Below, one piece after another: positions 1 through 6,466 of a stretch of DNA of 6,516 bases. Below the pieces are notes generated by a model. That model made no database searches, was not told the origin of the DNA, and was given only the letters and a program-made list of their open reading frames with translations. The stretch lies in NCBI GenBank assembly GCA_963628765.1, contig CAVGFV010000194.1:1-6516 (forward strand), read 5' to 3'. The position numbers were made by a program, and so were the translations under genes. The stretch is from Succinimonas sp963628765 (GTDB taxonomy: Bacteria; Pseudomonadota; Gammaproteobacteria; Enterobacterales; Succinivibrionaceae). How positions within the stretch are numbered: the first letter of the stretch is position 1; every line of letters begins with the position of its first letter.

Positions 1-27
1 CTTTCATAGGTTTTTTTGGTTAATTTG

Positions 28-41
28 TTGTGGTGACACAA
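28..41. promoter_or_regulatory. candidate regulator site TTGTG-N4-CACAA
   Basis: TTGTG (28-32) and CACAA (37-41) form a perfect 5-base inverted repeat around a 4-base centre. The 5-4-5 architecture is that of CRP/FNR-superfamily boxes, although the half-site differs from FNR (TTGAT). The TTGTG...CACAA edges also resemble a shortened Rex box. The right half-site is part of ACACAAG (36-42), which recurs at 47-53, exactly 11 bases later. It lies about 225 bases upstream of the first gene, so it could equally serve an upstream or divergent gene. No promoter is anchored to it; this is a weak call. Confidence 0.2.
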
Positions 42-202
42 GTTTAACACAAGAAACCCTTTCTTTTTTCTGTAAAATTTTTAATTTATAGAAGTCCCCT
101 TAAAAAATTATATTTAGAGGTAGTCACTCTCTTTCTAAAAAGAAGGGATGTGGTTTTGTATGTTTTTGGAATTTTTTATAAATACATATGAAATTGTAGT
201 TT

Positions 203-219
203 AAACGGTCAGACTGTTT
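203..219. promoter_or_regulatory. imperfect 17-bp palindrome, candidate operator
   Basis: AAAC-G-GTC-A-GAC-T-GTTT is symmetric about the A at 211. Seven of eight arm positions are complementary and the exception is a G/T pair. It is the most GC-containing patch in an otherwise A/T leader, and it sits 47 bases before the start codon, next to the TTGATT at 219-224 that might be a -35 element. As RNA the central loop would be one base, so a DNA-binding dimer site is more plausible than a hairpin. The cognate regulator cannot be named. Confidence 0.3.
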
Positions 220-266
220 TGATTTATAGAGTTCCATAAAAATATTTAAAACTATAAAGGGTCTAT

Positions 267-1376
267 ATGGATAATGTAGAGAGTAATAAAGCAGCTTTCC
301 AAAGCGAAATGGTGGCCTTTGTCGCCTGTGCAGGGCATGCTGCGACATCAACAGAATTTTCCTCCTGTAAAACCTGTCAAGAAGCTGTTACTAAAGGGTT
401 TAAGCGGGGAGACTGTAAAAGTGGCTGCGTAGGAATAGGTTCCTGCTGTTCTTTATGTAAAACCGGTGCCTTAAAAGTTGTTGATGGCCACATTACCGTA
501 GATAGAGATCTTTGTAATGGCTGTGGTGAATGTGTAAGTTCAAATGTTTGCCCACAGCATGTAATCAAGATGATACCAAGAGCAGCAACTAACTTTATTC
601 CTTGTTCTTCCTGCGAAGAAGACGAAGAAATTGTTAGAAGTACCTGTGGCTATGGTTGTATTGCTTGTGGTGAGTGCGAACGTGCATGCCCTGTTGGTGC
701 AATAACAATTGTCCACAATCATGCAGTAATCGATTATTCAAAATGCGTTGGTTGCTCAGCGTGCGTTACTAAGTGTAAGAAAAAGATCATTGTGGATACC
801 TTCCACGATTTAACCAAACTCAAAGATAAAGTTGCTTTTGTAAAGTGTAGCGGTGGTAACAAAGCTCTAGAAGTATTTGAAGAACTTGGAGTAAAAGATT
901 GCCACGAGGCAATGAAGGTTGATCGCAAAGAACATAACCTTTGCACCTCTGGTTGTTGCGGTCTTGGCTCTTGTACTAAGGTTTGCCGTTACGGAGCTAT
1001 CAGTGTTGTCAACGGTACTGCTTATGTTGCCCCAGAAAAGTGCGTTGGTTGCCGTGATTGTGTAAGAGAGTGTCCAAAGAAACTTATTGTGATTGTACCT
1101 TACAAAGGAATGAAACAAGTTCCTTGTGCAAGTACAGCTGATTACTACGATAAAGCTAAGGTTTGTGATTCCGGTTGTACAGCTTGTAAGGACTGCGTAG
1201 AAAACTGTCCTAATGGCGCAATTTACATGAGTGAAATGCATGCAGTAATTGATGCTGATTTATGTGAAAACTGCAAGGTTTGCCAGTATGTTTGTGGTCG
1301 CAATGTCATTAAGGAAATGAAGGTTCCTACTGAAGTTGAGCTACAGAGATCTGCTCTTGAACATGTTAAGGCATAG
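267..1376 (+). CDS. Soluble polyferredoxin with two tandem RnfB-type 4Fe-4S modules
   Basis: Predicted electron carrier of 369 residues with 44 cysteines. It is built from two homologous halves (about 16-178 and 189-351), each resembling the C-terminal ferredoxin part of RnfB. Half 1 has cluster motifs C50-x3-C-x5-C-x3-C64, C83-x2-C-x2-C-x5-C95, C127-x3-C131-x2-C-x2-C-x3-C141 and C160-x2-C-x2-C-x3-C170. Half 2 repeats them at C226-C240, C259-C269, C300-C314 and C333-C343, with a constant offset of 173-176 residues. Short blocks are shared too: VAFVACAG (16-23) versus VAFVKCSG (189-196), and HAVID at 152 and 325. Up to eight [4Fe-4S] clusters are therefore possible. The N-terminal membrane helix and the four-cysteine Fes domain of true RnfB are absent and no signal peptide is seen, so it should be cytoplasmic. 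AAAGGG (256-261) lies five bases before the ATG and supports this start. The gene ends 22 bases before the PFOR gene, suggesting that it serves as acceptor or wire for PFOR (inference). Existing annotation pipelines would probably call it a 4Fe-4S binding protein or RnfB; I am sure of the domain type, not of the role. Confidence 0.93.
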   Translation: MDNVESNKAAFQSEMVAFVACAGHAATSTEFSSCKTCQEAVTKGFKRGDCKSGCVGIGSCCSLCKTGALKVVDGHITVDRDLCNGCGECVSSNVCPQHVIKMIPRAATNFIPCSSCEEDEEIVRSTCGYGCIACGECERACPVGAITIVHNHAVIDYSKCVGCSACVTKCKKKIIVDTFHDLTKLKDKVAFVKCSGGNKALEVFEELGVKDCHEAMKVDRKEHNLCTSGCCGLGSCTKVCRYGAISVVNGTAYVAPEKCVGCRDCVRECPKKLIVIVPYKGMKQVPCASTADYYDKAKVCDSGCTACKDCVENCPNGAIYMSEMHAVIDADLCENCKVCQYVCGRNVIKEMKVPTEVELQRSALEHVKA

Positions 1377-1398
1377 ATTGGAAAGGAAGTATTAGATC

Positions 1399-4300
1399 AT
1401 GATTAATCGCAAAATCAAGACAATGGACGGCAATACCGCAGCTGCTCATGTTGCCTATGCCTTTTCAGAGGTTTCTGCAATTTACCCAATTACACCATCT
1501 TCACCAATGGCTGAAAGTATGGATGAATGGGGTTCTCAAGGAAGACTCAACATTTTCGGCGAGAAAGTAAAAATCATCGAAATGGAGTCTGAAGGAGGTG
1601 CTGCTGGTGCAGTGCACGGTGCTATAGCTACTGGTTCATATACCACTACTTTCACAGCATCTCAGGGACTTCTTTTGATGATCCCTAATATGTACAAGCT
1701 TGCTGGTGAATTAACCCCAGTGGTTTTCCATGTTGCCGCTCGTGCATTAGCAACACATGCTTTGTCAATCTTTGGTGACCATTCTGACGTTATGGCATGC
1801 CGCCAAACTGGCTTTGCTATGCTTTGCTCTAACAACGTTCAGCAGGTTATGGATCTTTCTGCCGTTGCTCACCTTGCAACTATAGATGGCAGAGTGCCAA
1901 TGATGAATTTCTTTGATGGTTTTAGAACTTCACATGAATATCAGAAGATCAAGGTTTGGGACTATGAAACTCTTAAGAGCCTTGTGAATTTTGATAAGGT
2001 TAAAGCCTTTAGAGATTCAGCCTTAAATCCAAACCACCCTCACTGCATGGGTAGTGCAGAACAACCTGAAACTTTCTTCCAGCATCGCGAAGCTGCAAAC
2101 GGCGCTTATCTTGCAACTGTTGATACCGTTGAAGATTACATGAATAAAATTAATTTGCTTATTGGTACAGACTATAAGCTCTTTAATTATTATGGTGCAG
2201 AAGATGCTACAGAAATCATTGTTGCAATGGGATCCGTTTGTGATGCTGCAGAAGAACTAATTGATCATTTGAATGCTCAAGGAAAGAAAGTTGGTATTGT
2301 TGAAGTACACCTTTACAGACCATTCTCAATTAAGCATCTTTTAAATGTTATTCCAGATACTGTTAAGAAGATTGCAGTATTAGACCGTACTAAGGAACCA
2401 GGCTCTATTGGTGAACCTTTATACCTTGATGTAGTAGCTGCATTAAAGGGTTCAAAGTTTGATTCTGCTTTAGTAGTTGGTGGCCGTTATGGTTTAGGTT
2501 CAAAGGATGTACAGCCAGGTGATATTCTTGCTGTCTACGAAAACCTTTGGAGTGAAAATCCTAAACACGAATTTACTTTATCAATAAACGACGATGTAAC
2601 TCACCTCTCAATTCAAGGATCTTCAAACCCTGATGTTGCTCCAGAAGGAACCAAGGCTTGTAAGTTCTGGGGACTCGGTGCTGATGGTACCGTAGGTGCA
2701 AACAAGAATAGCGTTAAGATTATTGGTGATCATACTGATAAATATGTTCAAGCATACTTCCAATATGACTCTAAGAAATCTGGTGGCGTGACTATTTCTC
2801 ACCTTCGTTTTGGTGACTCTCCTATTAAGTCTTCTTACTATGTTAAACAGGCTGACTTCGTTGCCTGCCATAACAGCTCATATCTAAGAAAGTATGAGAT
2901 GGTATCAGATGTTAAACCAGGTGGTTATTTCCTTCTTAACTGTGCTTGGGACGATGAAGAACTTAACGTAAGATTACCTGGTAAGGTAAAGCGTTATATT
3001 GCAAAGAACAATATTAAGTTCTACACCTGCGATGCGGTTTCTATTGCTAAGAGAATTGGTCTTGGAGCAAGAAGAACTAACACTGTTTTGCAGGCTGCTT
3101 TCTTTAAGCTCGCTGAAATTATTCCTATCAAAGATGCTGTGAAATACATGAAGGATGCTATTGAGCATACTTATTCTAAGAAGGGTAAGAACATCGTTGA
3201 TATGAACTGGGCTGCAGTTGATGAAGGTGTTAAGAGTGTTCATAAGGTAGAAGTTCCAGAATCTTGGAAAGACTGCGCTGATGATGCTCCATTACCACCA
3301 ATGCAAGGACGTGATGCCGTACATACTAATTATTTGAACGACATTATGGCTCCAACTAACAGTTTATCAGGTGACTTTATTCCTGTTTCAAAATTCCTTG
3401 AAACTGCAAATGGTATGCTCCCATCTGGTACAGCGGCTTACGAAAAACGTAACATTGCTGCCGATGTTCCTGTTTGGAATGCACGTAATTGTATGCAATG
3501 TAACTGGTGTTCATTAACCTGTCCTCATGGTGCAATTCGTCCATTTATCATTTCTGAGGAAGAAGCTTCTAAGTATCCTGAAGCAGTACCAATGAAAAAC
3601 GCTCCTGGTAAATACTTCCTTATGGCAGTATCTGTAAAGGATTGTACTGGATGCGGTTCATGCGTAAGTGTTTGCCCAGCCCATACAAAGGCTCTCGCAA
3701 TGACTGTTGCGGTTGATGATGTTATTGAAAAACGTCAAGAACTCTATGACAGATTGTTTGGTGAGAGAAAGTTCGTTAGTGATATTGAATTTAAGAATAT
3801 TACAGTTAAGAACTCCCAGTTTAAGCAACCTTTAATGGAATTCTCCGGAGCTTGTCCTGGCTGTGGTGAATCACCATATGCAAAACTTGTTACCCAACTC
3901 TTTGGTTCAAGAATGTTTATTGCTAATGCAACTGGATGTTCATCAATTTGGGGTTGTAGTGCACCTTCTACACCATATACCGTAGGTATTGATGGTAGAG
4001 GACCAGCTTGGGCAAATTCATTGTTTGAAGACAACGCAGAATTTGGTCTTGGTATGCGCATTTCTATGAATGCAAGAAGACAGGAACTTAAGACTGCGGT
4101 TAATGCCTTAACTGGAGAGCTAGCAGAGGCAGGTCAACGTTGGCTTTCTAACATGGATGATTCTGAGCAATCAAAGATCACTGGCGATGCGCTTTTAGAG
4201 CTTTGCCGTAAAGAAGCTTCTATAAACGAAAATGCCGCTTATGTTGTAAACCATGCAGATCTACTAATTAAGCCATCTATGTGGATATTTGGTGGTGATG

Positions 4301-4935
4301 GTTGGGCATACGATATCGGTTATGGTGGTCTCGATCATGTATTAGCTTCTGGTGAAAATGTTAATGTTCTTGTATTTGATACCGAAGTTTATTCAAACAC
4401 TGGCGGTCAAGCTTCTAAATCAACTCAGATCGGTGCAATTGCAAAATTTGCATCATCAGGAAAGATGGTTAAGAAGAAGGACCTAGCACAGATGGCCATG
4501 GCCTATGGTACTGTGTATGTAGCTCAAATTGCTATGGGTGCTAACCCAGCACAGACTTTAAAGGCCTTTATTGAAGCTGAACGCTATAACGGTCCATCAC
4601 TGATTATTGCTTATGCTCCTTGTATTAACCATGGTGTGAAGGCTGGTATGAATAACTCTATGCTAGAAATGCAGCATGCAGTTAGATCCGGCTATTGGAA
4701 CTTATTAAGATATAACCCAGACTTGGCAAGAGAAGGAAAGAATCCACTTTCTATCGATAGTTTGAAGCCAACTGAGGATTATCAGAAATTCTTGATGGGT
4801 GAAGTTAGATATAACGCCTTGAAACTTAAATTCCCTGATCGTGCTGATGAAATGTTTAAGATGTCAGAAGCCGCTGCTAAGGGCCGTTATGAAACACTTT
4901 TAAATCGCAAGAATAGTATGGAGCCAAAGAAATGA
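1399..4935 (+). CDS. nifJ: Pyruvate:ferredoxin (flavodoxin) oxidoreductase, single-chain PFOR
   Basis: Oxidises pyruvate with CoA to acetyl-CoA and CO2, reducing ferredoxin or flavodoxin in the cytoplasm. The 1178 residues match single-chain NifJ/YdbK enzymes (about 1170-1180). The N-terminal pyruvate/TPP domain shows YPITPSSPMAE (29-39), ESEGGAAGAVHG (63-74) and HVAARALATHALSIFGDHSD (111-130); Thr32, Glu65 and Arg115 correspond to known active-site residues of the Desulfovibrio africanus enzyme. A CoA-binding gamma-type domain starts near 420 (GLGADGTVGANKN, 425-437). The EKR motif is at 682-684. Two ferredoxin clusters follow: C698-x2-C-x2-C-x3-C708 and C749-x2-C-x2-C-x3-C759. The C-terminal TPP domain has the proximal-cluster cysteines C819, C822, C847 and C1075, GGDG (965-968) and a TPP/Mg loop ending in SNTGG (999-1003). 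The sequence is intact. It appears to lack the long C-terminal tail that protects the D. africanus enzyme from oxygen. AAAGGAAG (1382-1389) precedes the ATG. TGA is followed directly by TAA. Confidence 0.97.
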   Translation: MINRKIKTMDGNTAAAHVAYAFSEVSAIYPITPSSPMAESMDEWGSQGRLNIFGEKVKIIEMESEGGAAGAVHGAIATGSYTTTFTASQGLLLMIPNMYKLAGELTPVVFHVAARALATHALSIFGDHSDVMACRQTGFAMLCSNNVQQVMDLSAVAHLATIDGRVPMMNFFDGFRTSHEYQKIKVWDYETLKSLVNFDKVKAFRDSALNPNHPHCMGSAEQPETFFQHREAANGAYLATVDTVEDYMNKINLLIGTDYKLFNYYGAEDATEIIVAMGSVCDAAEELIDHLNAQGKKVGIVEVHLYRPFSIKHLLNVIPDTVKKIAVLDRTKEPGSIGEPLYLDVVAALKGSKFDSALVVGGRYGLGSKDVQPGDILAVYENLWSENPKHEFTLSINDDVTHLSIQGSSNPDVAPEGTKACKFWGLGADGTVGANKNSVKIIGDHTDKYVQAYFQYDSKKSGGVTISHLRFGDSPIKSSYYVKQADFVACHNSSYLRKYEMVSDVKPGGYFLLNCAWDDEELNVRLPGKVKRYIAKNNIKFYTCDAVSIAKRIGLGARRTNTVLQAAFFKLAEIIPIKDAVKYMKDAIEHTYSKKGKNIVDMNWAAVDEGVKSVHKVEVPESWKDCADDAPLPPMQGRDAVHTNYLNDIMAPTNSLSGDFIPVSKFLETANGMLPSGTAAYEKRNIAADVPVWNARNCMQCNWCSLTCPHGAIRPFIISEEEASKYPEAVPMKNAPGKYFLMAVSVKDCTGCGSCVSVCPAHTKALAMTVAVDDVIEKRQELYDRLFGERKFVSDIEFKNITVKNSQFKQPLMEFSGACPGCGESPYAKLVTQLFGSRMFIANATGCSSIWGCSAPSTPYTVGIDGRGPAWANSLFEDNAEFGLGMRISMNARRQELKTAVNALTGELAEAGQRWLSNMDDSEQSKITGDALLELCRKEASINENAAYVVNHADLLIKPSMWIFGGDGWAYDIGYGGLDHVLASGENVNVLVFDTEVYSNTGGQASKSTQIGAIAKFASSGKMVKKKDLAQMAMAYGTVYVAQIAMGANPAQTLKAFIEAERYNGPSLIIAYAPCINHGVKAGMNNSMLEMQHAVRSGYWNLLRYNPDLAREGKNPLSIDSLKPTEDYQKFLMGEVRYNALKLKFPDRADEMFKMSEAAAKGRYETLLNRKNSMEPKK

Positions 4936-6326
4936 TAAATTTTACTAGGAAAAAAACTCCTATGCCGGAGCAGGATGCTAAGTTGCGCCGTACTAATTTT
5001 ACGGAATCACAAACTGGCTATACTGAAGAAATGGCTATTTGTGAGGCAATGCGTTGCTTAAAATGCCGTAACCATCCTTGCATGACTAAGGGGTGTCCTG
5101 TACATAACTATATCCCAGCATTTATCGATATGGTAAGCAAGGGACAGTTTGAAGAGGCGTATCAAATCCTTAGTAACACTACTTGTCTTCCTGCTGTTTG
5201 TGGTCGTGTATGCCCACATGAAGAACAGTGCGAAGGTAATTGTGTCCGTGGTATCAAAGGCCAAAGCGTTTCAATTGGTGCTCTCGAACGTTTCGTTGCT
5301 GATTACCATCGTAATCACGTAACTACTACTGAAAAGATTGAAACAGCTTCTGGGTGTAAAAAAGTTGCCGTTATCGGAGCAGGCCCAGCAGGTCTTGCTG
5401 CTGCAGGTGATCTTGCTACCTATGGCTATGATGTTACCGTATTTGAAAAATCTAACGTCATCGGTGGCGTGCTTACTTACGGAATTCCTGAATTCAGACT
5501 TCCTAAGGAAATTGTAACCAATGAAGTCGCAACCCTTAAGAATCGTGGGGTGAAGTTTGAACTCTCTAAGACCTTAGGTGAAGATATCACTCTTGATTCA
5601 CTTTTAGGTGAACAGGGCTTTAGTGCAGTATTTTTAGGTTTTGGTGCGGGTGTTGCTAAGACTATGAACATTCCTGGTGAGGATCTTCAAGGTTGTCTAC
5701 AAGCACAGAATTTCTTAAATGAAATTAATGTCATTAATGATCCTAAGAAACTTTCTAGTGCTTCATTCCCACACTATAAGAGCATCGCAATTGTAGGTGG
5801 TGGTAACGTAGCAATGGATGCTTGCCGTAGTGCAGTCCGTACTGGTGCTGATAAGGTAATGATCGTTTATCGTCGTACCGAGGCTGAAATGCCAGCCCAT
5901 GAAGGAGAAATCAAGGAAGCTCGTGACGAGGGAGTTCAATTTATATTTTTAAATAACCCAGTCCGTGTTTTAGGTGATGCTAATGGGAAGGTGATGGGAC
6001 TTGAATGTCTTGACACCAAACTTGGCGAAGATGACTTTAACGGTAAGAGATTATCAGTAGATATTCCAGGTACTGAGCATTTAATCAAGACTGATTGTGT
6101 AATTATGGCAATCGGTACTGGTGCTGACACCGAACTCTTGGATAAATGCGACCTCGAGTACGATAAACGTGGCAGATTAAAGGTTAACCCAGATACCTTA
6201 GAAACAACTCGTGCTAATGTTTATGCCGGTGGTGATATTGTGACAGGTCCAATGACTGTTATTTCAGCTATGGGTGCTGGTAGAAAAGCTGCTTTAGCTA
6301 TTCATCATAAGTTGTCAAATAAGTAG
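4932..6326 (+). CDS. gltD: GltD/NfnL-family NADP(H)-dependent Fe-S flavoprotein (glutamate synthase small subunit-like)
   Basis: Flavoprotein of 464 residues that moves electrons between NADP(H), FAD and Fe-S clusters. The N-terminal adapter domain carries C42-x2-C45-x4-C50-x4-C55P and C90-x3-C94-x5-C100-x3-C104. By alignment with dihydropyrimidine dehydrogenase, C42/C45/C50/C104 and C55/C94/C100 plus E119 (IGALERF, 116-121) would ligate two [4Fe-4S] clusters; this mapping is inferred. The FAD fold starts at VIGAGPAG (147-154). The NADP fold has VGGGNVAMD (288-296) and VYRR (312-315), whose arginines fit the 2'-phosphate of NADPH. The C-terminal FAD motif is YAGGDIVTGP (431-440). Length matches GltD, homotetrameric GltA-type proteins and NfnL/SudA (about 460-475). 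ATG overlaps the PFOR stop as ATGA, with GGAG (4920-4923) eight bases upstream, so translation is probably coupled. The family's usual MPEQ motif lies at residues 11-14, supporting this start rather than the ATG at 4962. No GltB or NfnS partner is encoded, so a role in ferredoxin/NADP exchange next to PFOR is at least as likely as glutamate synthesis. The symbol is a family name only. Confidence 0.92.
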   Translation: MINFTRKKTPMPEQDAKLRRTNFTESQTGYTEEMAICEAMRCLKCRNHPCMTKGCPVHNYIPAFIDMVSKGQFEEAYQILSNTTCLPAVCGRVCPHEEQCEGNCVRGIKGQSVSIGALERFVADYHRNHVTTTEKIETASGCKKVAVIGAGPAGLAAAGDLATYGYDVTVFEKSNVIGGVLTYGIPEFRLPKEIVTNEVATLKNRGVKFELSKTLGEDITLDSLLGEQGFSAVFLGFGAGVAKTMNIPGEDLQGCLQAQNFLNEINVINDPKKLSSASFPHYKSIAIVGGGNVAMDACRSAVRTGADKVMIVYRRTEAEMPAHEGEIKEARDEGVQFIFLNNPVRVLGDANGKVMGLECLDTKLGEDDFNGKRLSVDIPGTEHLIKTDCVIMAIGTGADTELLDKCDLEYDKRGRLKVNPDTLETTRANVYAGGDIVTGPMTVISAMGAGRKAALAIHHKLSNK

Positions 6327-6341
6327 TCTATATAGCTACTT
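6321..6341 (+). other. short hairpin spanning the last stop codon
   Basis: AAGTAG (6321-6326, containing the stop codon) is complementary to CTACTT (6336-6341), around a nine-base loop that itself contains the palindrome CTATATAG. An AAAATTTTT run follows. It could be a weak 3' mRNA structure ahead of the main terminator; the stem is short and could be chance. Confidence 0.25.
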
Positions 6342-6351
6342 AAAATTTTTG

Positions 6352-6394
6352 AAAAACCTTCTTAACTTTTTTGTTAAGGAGGTTTTTTGTTTTT
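6352..6394 (+). terminator. Rho-independent terminator of the three-gene operon
   Basis: A 15-bp stem pairs 6352-6366 (AAAAACCTTCTTAAC) with 6373-6387 (GTTAAGGAGGTTTTT) around a loop of six T, with only one T/G wobble (6360 with 6379). The right arm runs into a T-rich tract (TTTTTTGTTTTT, 6383-6394). The A-run on the left and T-run on the right would also allow some termination on the minus strand. It starts 26 bases after the last gene, which fits the end of a single transcript for all three genes. Confidence 0.92.
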
Positions 6395-6405
6395 AAGGTT
6401 AAGTG

Positions 6406-6429
6406 GTGAATTTATGGCAAATGATTCAC
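6406..6429. repeat. short inverted repeat GTGAAT-N12-ATTCAC
   Basis: GTGAAT (6406-6411) and ATTCAC (6424-6429) are perfect inverted copies around a 12-base spacer. They lie just after the terminator, where a promoter of the next transcription unit could be. No promoter hexamers are evident and six-base arms occur by chance fairly often. Confidence 0.15.
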
Positions 6430-6466
6430 AAAAATGTAAGTAGAGAACTCGAGTAGCAAATTATAC

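Larger units (their letters stand above)
1..266. other. AT-rich leader upstream of the operon, no gene seen
   Basis: I find no convincing coding region here; the only long reading frame runs antisense into the first gene and has no recognisable protein character. The stretch is dominated by A and T runs. Its first bases (CATAGG followed by seven T at 11-17) could be the right half of a terminator belonging to an upstream gene, but the left half lies outside the window. The region should contain the operon promoter. The best promoter-like pair I can see is TTGATT at 219-224 with a poor -10 (TATTTA, 243-248) at 18-base spacing; other AT-rich hexamers such as TATAAA (177-182) are equally possible, so no start site is assigned. 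Two symmetric elements (28-41 and 203-219) are listed separately. Confidence 0.6.

Noticed and set aside
51..69. AAGAAA-CCC-TTTCTT hairpin followed by T residues
   Set aside because: The stem is six A/T pairs with a three-base loop, too weak to call a terminator in such AT-rich sequence.
1..266. Search for a riboswitch, small RNA or CRISPR repeats in the leader
   Set aside because: No conserved riboswitch core, no repeat-spacer periodicity and no stable GC-bearing stems were found; only A/T tracts and the two short palindromes listed.
124..351. 75-codon reading frame on the minus strand
   Set aside because: It overlaps the start of the polyferredoxin gene, has no recognisable protein motif and is low-complexity in its upstream half; it looks like a chance frame in AT-rich DNA.
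867..1241. 124-codon minus-strand reading frame inside the polyferredoxin gene
   Set aside because: It is antisense to cysteine-rich codons whose spacing clearly proves the + strand frame; the translated product resembles no family.
3744..4061. 105-codon minus-strand reading frame inside the PFOR gene
   Set aside because: It is antisense to the highly conserved ferredoxin-to-TPP domain region of PFOR and is explained as a shadow.
4932..6326. Assignment as a true glutamate synthase small subunit partnered with GltB
   Set aside because: No large subunit is in the window and the neighbours are ferredoxin-linked; the family membership is firm but the specific function is left open.
6414..6443. 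Tiny frame of nine codons (MANDSQKCK) after the terminator
   Set aside because: It is too short, has only a weak GGTG upstream and no promoter; it might be the fossil start of a disrupted gene, but nothing supports that.
6447..6454. ACTCGAGT perfect palindrome
   Set aside because: An eight-base self-complementary word contains a common restriction-type hexamer and is expected by chance in a window of this size or nearly so; no partner copy is seen.
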